From Dyella dinghuensis (lineage in GTDB: Bacteria; Pseudomonadota; Gammaproteobacteria; Xanthomonadales; Rhodanobacteraceae): a DNA stretch of 64,000 nt. The stretch covers positions 1 to 64,000 of the forward strand of contig NZ_RYZR01000003.1 in NCBI RefSeq assembly GCF_003977615.1, in the 5' to 3' direction. A program made the translations under genes and the position numbers. This document shows positions 52,380-61,291 of the stretch, in pieces (the first letter of the stretch is position 1; every line of letters starts with the position of its first letter). Under the pieces are notes generated by a model. That model searched no databases. It saw nothing but the letters and a program-made list of their open reading frames with translations, and was not told where the DNA came from.

Positions 52380-53324
52380 ATGAACAACAAAACCATAAAG
52401 AAGATCGGCATCGTAGGCACTGGCGTCATCGGCGCAAGTTGGGCGGCTTACTATCTTGCACAGGGTTTTGATGTCTCCGCGTTTGATCCGGCTCCGGATG
52501 CGGAAGAAAAGCTTCGCACGCTGATACCTCAATTCTGGGTGCCTTTGACTCGCATTGGCCTAGCCAATGGTGCATCGCTCGATCGTCTGAGTTTCTCCAA
52601 GGACCTAGCGACGGCGCTGCATGGGGTGGATTTTGTCCAAGAAAACGGCCCCGAGCGTGTGACTATTAAACGTCAACTTTTGGCCGGTATCACCGAACAC
52701 GTGGGCCCCGACGTTATCATCGCGACGTCCTCCTCAGGCATTTTGATTTCTGAAATTCAGAATGCCGCAAAAGGGCCGGATCGCATCGTCGTAGGTCATC
52801 CTTTTAATCCGCCGCACCTCATTCCTCTTGTCGAGGTAGTGGGGGGCAATCTCACGAGTCCGAAGGTCATTGAGCAAACGCTTAGCTTCTACGCGATGGT
52901 GGGTAAGAAACCGATCCATATCCGTCGCGAAATCAAAGGCCACATCGCCAATCGGCTGCAGGCGGCTTTATGGCGCGAAGCGTTCTATCTAGTCGATCAG
53001 GGCATAGCAAGTGTTGCTGATATCGATACTGCTATCGCTCAGGGCCCTGGATTGCGCTGGGCGCTTCTTGGTCCGTTTATGAATTTGCATTTGTCCGGTG
53101 GGGCAGGGGGCATTGGATACGCCATTGATCATCTCGGTCCGCCGATTGAAAGTTGGTGGCGTGATTTGGGCGATCTGTCATTCACGCCAGCTATTCGCAG
53201 CGACGTCGTTGATGGCATCCAGGAGGAACTCGATGGACGCAATCTCGATGCCGTAACGGATGCTCGTGACAATGTGCTCATCCAGCTTCTTGCCCTAAAG
53301 GCTGCCGCCGCGCCGCTTCCATAA
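52380..53324 (+). CDS. 3-hydroxyacyl-CoA dehydrogenase family (carnitine dehydrogenase-like)
   Basis: A 314-residue NAD-dependent enzyme. The Rossmann motif IGIVGTGVIGASWAAYY lies at about 8-24. The domain junction GHPFNPPHLIPLVEVV near 140-155 contains the catalytic-type His, followed by the helical domain with IANRLQAALWREAF and QGPGLRWALLGPF. These features fit the single-domain 3HCDH/L-carnitine dehydrogenase group rather than the fatty-acid oxidation multienzyme. GAGGG lies just before the ATG. A CoA-transferase gene follows on the same strand after 600 bp. Confidence 0.85.
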   Translation: MNNKTIKKIGIVGTGVIGASWAAYYLAQGFDVSAFDPAPDAEEKLRTLIPQFWVPLTRIGLANGASLDRLSFSKDLATALHGVDFVQENGPERVTIKRQLLAGITEHVGPDVIIATSSSGILISEIQNAAKGPDRIVVGHPFNPPHLIPLVEVVGGNLTSPKVIEQTLSFYAMVGKKPIHIRREIKGHIANRLQAALWREAFYLVDQGIASVADIDTAIAQGPGLRWALLGPFMNLHLSGGAGGIGYAIDHLGPPIESWWRDLGDLSFTPAIRSDVVDGIQEELDGRNLDAVTDARDNVLIQLLALKAAAAPLP

Positions 53325-53927
53325 GCAGCCGCGCAGCTCATTGGCGATTGGCATTGTGTCTGCACTCACGCAGTGAGTTGAGCGGTGCTATCCGTTCGTC
53401 GGAGTCGCACGATGAACTGGATGATCGAACTGCCAACTGATGCGCCTCGCTCACGAATCTTCTTCGTATAAGGCGGACTGCTCGACGGTCGATGCACGCA
53501 GAAACCGAGCAGTCTCGACTGCTTCGCATGCTTCCGGTTAGTGGGTCGTGGGCCCATCATGATTTCGAATAAATCCGCACTAAGAACTTCATAAATCACT
53601 GGCAGCGCCTGGAGTAGGCTTTTTCAGCCAGTGGTGGGACGTTCGCCGACGCCATCGCCAACGGAACGCTATGCAGTTGATGCGTTTTAAAAAGCGCTCG
53701 GCTGACTTCCTAACGCATGATCAACAGGGCGCGCCCCGGTGCCTGTGGGTGGTGCATCACCCGGACACGACCACATCCCTCCCTTCCCTCTATCGAGCTG
53801 CACGACTGAAGCGCGTCGCTCCATAACAAAACACGTGAGCGGCAACTTCGCGAGAACCCGAGCAGCCAAGAAAGCGTTCGCATGCCTCGCTTGAGAAAAT
53901 CGACGTACTCATGACTAAGAGCAAAAA
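53325..53927. other. Intergenic region between dehydrogenase and CoA-transferase genes
   Basis: About 600 bases without a supported gene. On the - strand, 53570-53597 repeats the leader segment found before the LysR gene at 25230, and the next few codons (MMGPRPTN) faintly resemble that LysR start (MRPLPTE). It may be the remains of a duplicated regulator. Confidence 0.45.
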
Positions 53928-55439
53928 ATGACTGACCGTATTCGTCATCCGCATTTTCGTTCCAAGCTTATGCCAGCCGATCAGGCTGCCGCCCAGATTA
54001 TGCCGGGCATGACCGTGGGCATGAGCGGATTTACGGGAGCCGGCTATCCCAAGGAAGTTCCAGCGGCCTTGGCTTCCCGCATGGAACAGGCGCATGCCCG
54101 CGGTAGTGACTTTAAGCTTCGCTTATTGACCGGGGCGTCCACGGCGCCTGAGCTCGATGGCGAATTGGCCAAAGCCGGGGGTATCGATTTTCGGTTGCCG
54201 TATCAATCGGATCCCGAGCTACGGGCGCGAATTAATCAGGGCAAGATTGAATACATGGACATTCATTTGGGCCAAGTGGCTCAATATGCCTGGTTTGGCT
54301 TTTTGGGAAAGATCGACATGGCGGTGATCGAGGTGTCGGCCGTCTTAGACGATGGTCGACTCATTCCTTCAACGTCGGTGGGCAATAACAAGACATGGCT
54401 CGACCTGGCCGATAAGGTGATTGTCGAGGTAAATGCCGAGCAGCCAGATGGGCTCGATGGCATGCACGATATCTATTACGGTACAGCGCTTCCCCCGCAT
54501 CGCAAGCCGATTCCCTTGGTCAAACCAGGAGATCGCATTGGCGAGCCCTATTTGCGACTGGATCCTTCGAAGATCATGGGGGTCGTCGAAACGCGGGCGC
54601 CCGATCGACTGGGTCGGTTTGCGCCGACGGATGAGACGTCCAGGCGGATCGCAGGGCACTTGGTGGAGTTCTTTCGCCATGAAATTCGTCAGGGGCGACT
54701 TGGAGAGCACTTGTTGCCGTTACAGTCTGGCGTGGGCAACATTGCCAATGCCGTGCTGCTTGGATTGCGTGATGGTGGCTTTGAGGGCTTGACGGCTTTC
54801 ACTGAAGTGATTCAGGACGGCATGCTGGACTTGATCCGTACGAATACCATTTTAGCGGCCTCTGCGACGGCACTCTCACTCAGTCCGGAGGGCATCCAGC
54901 AATTTGTGGGGAATCTTGAGCATTACCGAAGGCGCATTGTTCTCAGACCGCAAGAGATCTCCAATCATGCCGAGTTAATTCGACGGCTTGGGTGTATTGC
55001 GATAAACGGCATGGTCGAGGCTGACATTTACGGCAACATCAATTCGACGCACGTTGCCGGAACCTCCATCATCAACGGCATCGGTGGGTCAGGTGACTTC
55101 GCACGGAGTGGCTTTTTGTCGTGTTTCGTTACACCTAGCACAGCCAAAGATGGCGCAATTTCCTGTATAACCCCGATGGTCAGCCACACCGACCATACCG
55201 AACACGATGTATCCATTATCGTGACAGAGCAGGGCTTGGCGGACCTTCGCGGCCTGTCGCCTAAACAGCGGGCAAGGCTCATCATCGACAATTGCGCGCA
55301 CCCGAGCTACCGGCCCTTACTTCAAGATTATTTCTTGCGCGCATGCCATCAAAGTGGGGGCAAGCACACGCCGCATGTACTTAGTGAGGCGTTGGCGTGG
55401 CATCAACGGTACCTCACACGTGGCCGTATGGTCGTGTAG
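53928..55439 (+). CDS. Acetyl-CoA hydrolase/transferase family (succinate/acetate CoA-transferase)
   Basis: A 503-residue class I CoA-transferase. The N-terminal GMSGFTGAGYPKEVPAAL, the QSGVGNIANAVL loop, catalytic Glu in LTAFTEVIQDGMLDL, and GIGGSGDFARSGF are all in place, as in succinyl-CoA:acetate CoA-transferase. It moves CoA between short acids such as succinate, acetate or propionate. The start at 53928 lacks a strong ribosome site, but the protein begins with the expected IRHPHFRSKLM. Some members are acetyl-CoA hydrolases, so exact specificity is open. Confidence 0.93.
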   Translation: MTDRIRHPHFRSKLMPADQAAAQIMPGMTVGMSGFTGAGYPKEVPAALASRMEQAHARGSDFKLRLLTGASTAPELDGELAKAGGIDFRLPYQSDPELRARINQGKIEYMDIHLGQVAQYAWFGFLGKIDMAVIEVSAVLDDGRLIPSTSVGNNKTWLDLADKVIVEVNAEQPDGLDGMHDIYYGTALPPHRKPIPLVKPGDRIGEPYLRLDPSKIMGVVETRAPDRLGRFAPTDETSRRIAGHLVEFFRHEIRQGRLGEHLLPLQSGVGNIANAVLLGLRDGGFEGLTAFTEVIQDGMLDLIRTNTILAASATALSLSPEGIQQFVGNLEHYRRRIVLRPQEISNHAELIRRLGCIAINGMVEADIYGNINSTHVAGTSIINGIGGSGDFARSGFLSCFVTPSTAKDGAISCITPMVSHTDHTEHDVSIIVTEQGLADLRGLSPKQRARLIIDNCAHPSYRPLLQDYFLRACHQSGGKHTPHVLSEALAWHQRYLTRGRMVV

Positions 55440-55702
55440 CGTCCCGAGATGGCGAGAATCCGAGCATTGTTCAGCAGGCAAGGGAAGGCGTTTCCAGATT
55501 CTGGTCAATCGCCTGCAAAGCTGCGCAAAGCGGTTCGATTCAGCTCCCGGCATCGGTGACGTGCCAGGATCGATCTTCGCCGGGGTGTGTTGGCGATTGG
55601 TGTTTATCAGCGTGTTTTGGATCAGTAGGGCGTTGGGTGTTATGCAAGATAGAAGAGCTCAGCGATTGACTGGAACTCGGCTACGCATAAAGGGCTAAGA
55701 GG

Positions 55703-56443
55703 TTAGTCGTCAATTGTTTCGTCAAAAGACTCTTCGCTCATTTTCCACATAAAAGCATCAATCGCGTGATTTTTCTGTTCGGATTTAGAAACCTTCACTT
55801 CATCAATCTGCTTCAGTCGCTTACACGCTTGTGTAGCGGTTTTAGCTGTGAGTTCTCTAACGAATGCGAGCTGTTCATCCAGGTAGCTCGCAGTGACGAC
55901 CAGGGAGCCCCAGAATGGCGTGTGAGCGTTCCCATTTTGGTCGGGGATCTTTTTTTGTTCCAAATATTTGGTCGTAAAAACGCCCCCATGGTGTACAAGC
56001 AGATTGCGATCCCTCAATAACGAGTCGAACTTTTTCGCATCATCCTTTGAGAATGGTGAAATGCCAAGCGTTGCGTTAAAGAGACCATTCACTTTTTTCC
56101 AAGTGCCAAAGTCATGCTTTTCCGCTATCAAAAATCCAAGCTTACTACCCCAATAGTCCTGATACGCTAGCAGTGCGACGGGATCAATCAGCGCGTCATA
56201 TCCGGCCTTCATAAGTCCGCTGACGAGAGTTGGTTCGATGTTGAGGATCGCTGCAAACTGATCTTTAAAAAACGCCTCTGAGTACGAAACCAAGCCGATA
56301 AGGCAAAGCTCGTTAATTCGGCTGATGCCAGCCGACTCTCTATCAATTGTTTGACTCAAATCATCCAAAATTCCGTCGATTATTAAGAGGGGAGGGACGC
56401 CACCGGAGAAGTAGTCGAGACATTGAGGTTCGGAGTGCACCAT
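55703..56443 (-). CDS. HEPN-motif protein of unknown function (candidate RNase)
   Basis: A 246-residue mostly helical protein. Near the middle lies RDRNLLVHHGG, in which Arg146 and His151 match the HEPN RNase motif (R-x4-H). The surrounding helices (FFKDQFAAILN before, YLDEQLAFVRELTAKTATQACKRL after) suit the HEPN bundle. HEPN proteins are frequent toxins and defence effectors, but others bind ligands without RNase activity. It is divergent from a YaaW-like gene, separated by about 110 bp, and has lower GC than its flanks, suggesting transfer. Confidence 0.7.
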   Translation of the reverse strand: MVHSEPQCLDYFSGGVPPLLIIDGILDDLSQTIDRESAGISRINELCLIGLVSYSEAFFKDQFAAILNIEPTLVSGLMKAGYDALIDPVALLAYQDYWGSKLGFLIAEKHDFGTWKKVNGLFNATLGISPFSKDDAKKFDSLLRDRNLLVHHGGVFTTKYLEQKKIPDQNGNAHTPFWGSLVVTASYLDEQLAFVRELTAKTATQACKRLKQIDEVKVSKSEQKNHAIDAFMWKMSEESFDETIDD

Positions 56444-56552
56444 GAAATTTTATCCCGACTGGATTCGCTCAGAGTTGCGACAGGTGTATTGTTTCGACAC
56501 TATAATTTATAGCCCGATGAATCGCTCTCGGATTTTAAAATGAGGAGCTCGC

Positions 56553-57341
56553 GTGCCGTACGAGATGCAGCCATTGCTGGAAAAATGCGACGCCGAGGAC
56601 TTGAAGGTCATTCTCGAACAGATCGCGAGCTACATCAATCTGTCGAGCGATTCCGAACTTAAGCATAGTTTTGCATTATCCAGTCAAACGCAAAGTCTGG
56701 AAGATCGTTCCCGCTTTCTGAAAATCATTGAGCGGGAAATTCGTTATCTTGGATCATCCGAGATTGCATATGCCTCACGCAAGCTAATGGTTAACGACGA
56801 TCCTCCCGGCGTCAGCATCTATGAAATGATTGAAGATGTGAGTGTCAAACTTAAGGTCAAGCAGAAATACTTTGGTTCCGTTGAATCTAGGCTGGAACGT
56901 TTGGTTCGAGCCACTGCAGAAAGAACTTTCTTTGAACTTTCTGCAGAACAGCAGCGCGAATTGTTCGAAAGGGCCTGCGTTGGAAAGAAGCAACAAAAGG
57001 AGTTCTTCGACAAGCTAAAGGGTAACAAGGTCCTTATTATTCCACTGCTGCTTACCGTGCTTGGACCTGAAATCACAAAAGAGATAGTCATAGGTCTCGC
57101 TATTTCAGCTGCGGCGGTGCACCTGGGAAGAGACGCAGCAAAGGCATTTATCGCGAAGCTGATTACAAAATTCCCGGTCTGGGCGGAGTGGCTCGGTCCA
57201 ATAGTATGGGGATTGAGCCTGGGCTGGATCGCTATCGACCTTCAGGGCGCCGCTTATCGAAAGACGATTCCGATATTGCTCTACCTAGGTATCGTTGGTT
57301 TGCGTGATGGTCCGGAAGAAGGAGATGCGTTTTGGACGTAA
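56553..57341 (+). CDS. YaaW-like (UPF0174-type) protein with C-terminal hydrophobic segments
   Basis: A 262-residue protein resembling E. coli YaaW, a family of unknown function. Residues 1-145 form a helical region (EDLKVILEQIASYI, then YEMIEDVSVKLKVKQKYFG and FELSAEQQRELFERA). Residues about 158-190 form a long hydrophobic stretch, and the C-terminus keeps the family end WLGPIVWGLSLGWIAIDLQGAAYRKTIP. It begins at a GTG at 56553 with GAGGAG about 6 bp upstream. YaaW proteins are often on mobile regions. Divergence from a HEPN gene suggests a two-gene module; that is inference. Confidence 0.7.
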   Translation: MPYEMQPLLEKCDAEDLKVILEQIASYINLSSDSELKHSFALSSQTQSLEDRSRFLKIIEREIRYLGSSEIAYASRKLMVNDDPPGVSIYEMIEDVSVKLKVKQKYFGSVESRLERLVRATAERTFFELSAEQQRELFERACVGKKQQKEFFDKLKGNKVLIIPLLLTVLGPEITKEIVIGLAISAAAVHLGRDAAKAFIAKLITKFPVWAEWLGPIVWGLSLGWIAIDLQGAAYRKTIPILLYLGIVGLRDGPEEGDAFWT

Positions 57342-57377
57342 CGCTCATAGGCCTTGAGCGCGTAGGCGAACTGGGAA

Positions 57378-57734
57378 ATGGCTATGCGCATGGATTTTCT
57401 TTTAGGCACGTTGTTGGTTATGGCAGGCATCACGGCGGGCACAAAAGCCGCGGATCCGCATACTAGGGAATACGGTGATGCGCAGGTTCAGTGCGCAACT
57501 TGGACGAAGTTGGTTACTGATCCCGAGCAAATGAAAAAGCCGTGGTCTGAGAATGTCTTTTTTAGATATGCGTCTTGGGAAACGGGATTTGTCAGCGGGG
57601 CGAGCGCTGCGAATCCGAGTTTACGCACGACGACGGCACCTGAAATTATCAAATTCGTCAGCCACTATTGTGTAAGGCATCCCAGTGATTCCCTTCAGCA
57701 AGCCGGTGAACGCTATATCGATGGGCTGAAGTGA
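57378..57734 (+). CDS. Small exported Rap1a/Tai-like protein
   Basis: A 118-residue protein with a signal peptide at about 1-24 (ending GTKA). The mature part has QCATWTKLV, WETGFVSGASAAN, then EIIKFVSHYCVRHPSDSLQQAGERYIDGL. This is the pattern of a two-cysteine helical fold seen in Rap1a/Tai immunity proteins and HdeA-like proteins. It follows the YaaW-like gene by 36 bp and may be part of the same unit. No effector toxin for which it could be the immunity protein is visible here. Confidence 0.65.
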   Translation: MAMRMDFLLGTLLVMAGITAGTKAADPHTREYGDAQVQCATWTKLVTDPEQMKKPWSENVFFRYASWETGFVSGASAANPSLRTTTAPEIIKFVSHYCVRHPSDSLQQAGERYIDGLK

Positions 57735-57985
57735 ATTAATGCGTCTGAGCTCGCCAAAAACATCGGAATCGCTAAAGCAGCCCGGTCATACGTGTGAGTA
57801 AGGCGATGGCGCGCGATGGTATGCATTCGGTTGCATAACATCATCACGATCGGATTGAGATTTTGCCGTACCAGGCAGCGTGGCGCCTTATCCTCCTCGG
57901 ACGCACGGTGTTCGATAGCTTTCCACGCGGACTCGTCCGCATCATGCGACGCCTCCGATCTCGATTTTTACGATACAAGGCATGC

Positions 57986-59074
57986 TCATTTTCGTACTGG
58001 CGCATCGAGCAAACGTGCCGCGGGATTATCGGCCACACCGCCGGCCTGAAAGTAGCCGATCACACTGGCGACGCTGCGGTGATTCGTCATGGCCATGAGC
58101 GCAGCCAGCGCGACGCCTTGCCGCCCCCCTTCGGTGACGAAGCCCGAGCGCAGACTATGGCCCGCAAAATGGCCGTCGAGGCCAGCCAACCGCGCGCGTT
58201 TTTGCACCACACTCGCGACGGCGGCCGGCGAGAGCGGCGGTCCCATCCGGTTTTTCCATAGCCGTCGAAAGAGCGCGCCCTCGACGAGCCCACTGCGTGC
58301 CAACCACGTCGCGAGTGCCTCGCCGGCCACGCCGACGACGGGCTTGTCGGGGGTTGAGGTCGCCGTGGCACCGGCTTGCTCGGTCTTGCTGCGCTCGAGC
58401 CGATAGACATAGTCGTGAGGGCCGACCTGCTTCAGATCCGATAGGTTCGCTTCCGCGACTTCGCTGCGTCGGCGCCCGCCACTGGCGAACGCAAAGTAGA
58501 GCAGGGCGCGATCGCGTACGCCCTGCAGCGAGTCGTCGCAGGTGGCGACCAGCGCGTCGAACGCGTTGCGGGTGATGGCCGTTTTCTTGGCGGGGCGTTC
58601 CCCGCGCTTGGCGGCGGCGCGGCGGGCGCGACTCAAGAGGTGCCGCACGGTGACGCTTTCGCAGGGATTGGTGGCTTTCTTCAGGCGATGCACCGCGGAC
58701 AGCACCGCCACCCGATGGACGATGGTGCTGAGCTTCAGCGCGCCGGGACGTTGCTTGAAACCGGCCGCCACCAGATGACCATCGAGCGCCGCGGGCAATT
58801 CCCAAGTCGAACCGGTTTTGCTGCGGCGAACGAGGTGATCGACCACGAATTGCACCACGGCGGCGTCGGGCACCGGCAGCGCTAAGGGCTGACCGAAACG
58901 GCCGTGGTACCAAGCGGCCCAATAGCGCAGCGCGCTGGTGTAGCTGCGCACCGTATTGGCCGACGCCGCCTCGTCGAGAATGTCGCGCACGGCCTGGGCG
59001 GCACTGGCCGTCAGCGTGTCCGCCGACACCGTGGGGAGGGCGGTCGGCACTGGCAGAAGATCGTTCTTTTTCAT
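57986..59074 (-). CDS. Tyrosine recombinase (integrase)
   Basis: A 362-residue site-specific recombinase. The SAM-like core-binding domain (about 35-150) is followed by the catalytic domain with Arg203 in GGRRRSEV, Lys230, HSLR (His306 and Arg309), His332 in TNHRS and nucleophile Tyr341 in VIGYF. The gene is markedly GC-rich compared with 55.7-57.7 kb, producing many spurious long frames on other strands. It is divergent from a KfrA-like gene across a perfect inverted repeat and likely moved this island; no tRNA or attachment-site repeat was found beside it. Confidence 0.93.
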   Translation of the reverse strand: MKKNDLLPVPTALPTVSADTLTASAAQAVRDILDEAASANTVRSYTSALRYWAAWYHGRFGQPLALPVPDAAVVQFVVDHLVRRSKTGSTWELPAALDGHLVAAGFKQRPGALKLSTIVHRVAVLSAVHRLKKATNPCESVTVRHLLSRARRAAAKRGERPAKKTAITRNAFDALVATCDDSLQGVRDRALLYFAFASGGRRRSEVAEANLSDLKQVGPHDYVYRLERSKTEQAGATATSTPDKPVVGVAGEALATWLARSGLVEGALFRRLWKNRMGPPLSPAAVASVVQKRARLAGLDGHFAGHSLRSGFVTEGGRQGVALAALMAMTNHRSVASVIGYFQAGGVADNPAARLLDAPVRK

Positions 59075-59108
59075 ATGTTGTATGTAGTATTTATAACACT
59101 ATGGATCG

Positions 59109-59143
59109 CGTACCCACGATAACTATCCCTTATCGTGGGTACG
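59109..59143. promoter_or_regulatory. Perfect 14-bp inverted repeat between integrase and KfrA-like genes
   Basis: CGTACCCACGATAA and TTATCGTGGGTACG, separated by CTATCCC, lie in the 108-bp divergent promoter region 35 bp from the integrase start. It is a strong candidate operator for the KfrA-like protein or a recombinase binding site. Confidence 0.8.
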
Positions 59144-59182
59144 GTGCCAAGACGGTCGTTTCGAAATCGAGGAGACATCCCC

Positions 59183-60061
59183 ATGCCCAAGGGCATCACT
59201 CAAGAGCAGGTCAATGCGGCAGCGGATGCTTTGGTCGCCGCGGGCGAGAAGCCGACGGTGGAGAAGATCCGCGAAGCGCTCGGGACCGGCTCACCCAATA
59301 CCGTCACACGCATGCTGGAGGTGTGGCGCGGCACCTTGGCGCAACGGCTGCAGGAGGCCATGACGCTGCCCGATGTACCGACGGAAGTAGGGCAGGCGTT
59401 TGTCGAAGTGTGGCGCATTGCCGTGACACATGCGGCAACGCTCGCACGAGAAGCCCTGGCGGAAGATCAGAATGCGCTTTTTGCTGCCCAAACGTCGTTG
59501 ACCCAGGAACGAAAACTCTGGGAGATCGCGCTGGCCGAAGCGCAAGCGAACGTTGCCGAATCCACCGTACAGCGGGCCCAGGCCGACACACAATTGCGTG
59601 AACGCCAGATACTGGTCGATCAACTGGAAGCCCAGCGCACCGACCTGTTGCAACAACGCGATCGCTTGCAGGGACAACTTGACACGCAACACGCAGAACT
59701 CCAGACGTTACGCGTTGAACTTGCCACCCAGCAGGACCACGTACGCACCGTGGAGGATCGAACCCATCAGCAGATCGATCAGGCACGACAGGAAAACAAA
59801 GCCCTCCAGCAGAGGCTGGAACGGGAGCGCCGCGAACACGGCAAGCAAGTCGCGCAACTCACAGCCAAGCACGAGGAACTCCGAAAGGTGGCAAGGACCG
59901 CCGAACAGACCGCGGCGCACCACGCAGGGCATGTCGCTGCACTGGAAGCGACCGTCGCACAATGGCGCGAAAGTCGAGAGCCCGCAAAGCGCACCACACA
60001 TACGGTAACCAAGAGAGCGGTCAAATCCACGGGCACCCGGTCCCGTCGGCGCAAGCCGTGA
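59183..60061 (+). CDS. KfrA-like DNA-binding coiled-coil protein
   Basis: A 292-residue protein. The N-terminal domain ITQEQVNAAADALVAAGEKPTVEKIREALGTGSPNTVTRML matches the KfrA DNA-binding region (helix-turn-helix). Residues about 95-265 are a long heptad coiled coil rich in Gln, Glu and Arg, and the tail is strongly basic (TGTRSRRRKP). KfrA in plasmids represses its own promoter and forms filaments linked to stability. GAGGAGA sits about 8 bp before the ATG at 59183; an upstream ATG at 59135 lies within the operator region. It probably binds the inverted repeat in front of it. Confidence 0.88.
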   Translation: MPKGITQEQVNAAADALVAAGEKPTVEKIREALGTGSPNTVTRMLEVWRGTLAQRLQEAMTLPDVPTEVGQAFVEVWRIAVTHAATLAREALAEDQNALFAAQTSLTQERKLWEIALAEAQANVAESTVQRAQADTQLRERQILVDQLEAQRTDLLQQRDRLQGQLDTQHAELQTLRVELATQQDHVRTVEDRTHQQIDQARQENKALQQRLERERREHGKQVAQLTAKHEELRKVARTAEQTAAHHAGHVAALEATVAQWRESREPAKRTTHTVTKRAVKSTGTRSRRRKP

Positions 60062-60182
60062 GTGTTCCATTCACGATGACGGGCGCAGCCCGCTATGCTG
60101 CAGGTAGGAGACGCAATCGGGATAGCGACTAGATGCGCTGTCGCGTGCGGTGCGACAAGGGAAAGGTATACAGGGGGCAACT

Positions 60183-61289
60183 ATGGATCAGCTTAAATTC
60201 GCCATAATTCACGCATTAAAGAAAGAGCGAACCGTTCGCGAAGCCGAGGTGCAACTGCGCGGTCGACCGCTGGACGTCGGCAAGGCGCCGGTCCTCAAGC
60301 TAGCGACACAGCTGGCTAACCTGATGGGACGCGACGAAAACGCCGTCTCTTGGGGCCAGTTTGGTGATCGTCGCCGCGAGGGGCTTTTCCCCGGTGCGAC
60401 GGCAGAGCTCGCGGACCATGTCACGGAAGAGGCGTTCCTTCAAGTGGCCCATACCGCAATGACGGAATTGGCGGGACAGGCATCGGAAGAAAACTTTGCA
60501 ACCGGTGGCTACATTTTCTTTGCTTGCTACGCTCAGCAGGCAGCAACCTATCTCTTGATTGCCATGATCAAGGAGCGGGGCGGTATCACCCTTGGAGCCG
60601 ACTTCGAACCGACGGAAGTCAACGAGGTGGATCTATCCAAACTCCACCAGGCCGCGCGTATCAATTTGAATCGCTATGCCGAATTTCTAGCGCAACAAGG
60701 AGGGGCACCAATCGCGGCGGATGAGGAGAAAACGTATCTCTGTTTCGTCAACCGCAAGGGTAAAGAAGATGTAGCGGGTTACTTTATCCAGGCCCTTGGG
60801 TGTGAGCGTGGCGTTTCTTCGGGGCGTGCGACGTCTTCGTTGATCAAGGCGGTCAAGAATTACGTCAAAGGTCAGGCGGCCATTGCTAATAAGGCATCGG
60901 AAGCCCGTCAGGCTGTCATCGATTACCTGCAGTCTCTACCGGATCACGCCATCGTGGAGTTGGATCACGTGATACGCGTGGTTCAGCGCGTTGTTGCGGT
61001 AGACCAATACGAACTTCTCGAGGGACTAAAACTCTTCCTCAATAGCGAGGAAATGCAAATCCCGAACGAATTTCCCGTTAGCAAGACGACGCTTAAGAGT
61101 TATATTCGTATTGCCGCAAAGGCTGATCAGTGGAATTTGAATTTCGAAAGCGGCGCCCTGGGCATCGCCGATAGTGAAATCGTCTACGATCGTGCCCGGC
61201 ATACATTGACCCTTACAAGGCTCCCACCGGAGACCGTCCGCAAGATCGAAGATACGCTGCGCGACCGCGGTCAGCTCGCGGAGGAATAG
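60183..61289 (+). CDS. NdpA/NA37-like nucleoid-associated protein
   Basis: A 368-residue protein resembling the 37-kDa nucleoid-associated family (E. coli YejK): FATGGYIFFACYAQQAATYLLIAMIKE matches the central YxxFAH...YLLI-type strand, and KEDVAGYFIQALGCERGVSSGRATSSLIKAVKNYV matches the FIGC...T..L..AV region. The start is at 60183 with GGGG a few bases upstream. It is followed after 2 bp by a membrane-protein gene with a strong ribosome site, forming a two-gene unit inside an integrase-carrying island, an unusual place for a core nucleoid protein. Confidence 0.75.
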   Translation: MDQLKFAIIHALKKERTVREAEVQLRGRPLDVGKAPVLKLATQLANLMGRDENAVSWGQFGDRRREGLFPGATAELADHVTEEAFLQVAHTAMTELAGQASEENFATGGYIFFACYAQQAATYLLIAMIKERGGITLGADFEPTEVNEVDLSKLHQAARINLNRYAEFLAQQGGAPIAADEEKTYLCFVNRKGKEDVAGYFIQALGCERGVSSGRATSSLIKAVKNYVKGQAAIANKASEARQAVIDYLQSLPDHAIVELDHVIRVVQRVVAVDQYELLEGLKLFLNSEEMQIPNEFPVSKTTLKSYIRIAAKADQWNLNFESGALGIADSEIVYDRARHTLTLTRLPPETVRKIEDTLRDRGQLAEE

Positions 61290-61291
61290 TT

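Noticed and set aside
58155-58922. Long open frames antisense and out of frame within the integrase gene
   Set aside because: A by-product of the high GC content; the integrase frame has the full catalytic residue set.
57986-59074. The tyrosine recombinase as an integron integrase for the attC cassette
   Set aside because: It shows only general tyrosine-recombinase residues, is 13 kb from the cassette and is divergent to a KfrA-like gene as in other mobile elements; I could not see the extra IntI-specific segment.
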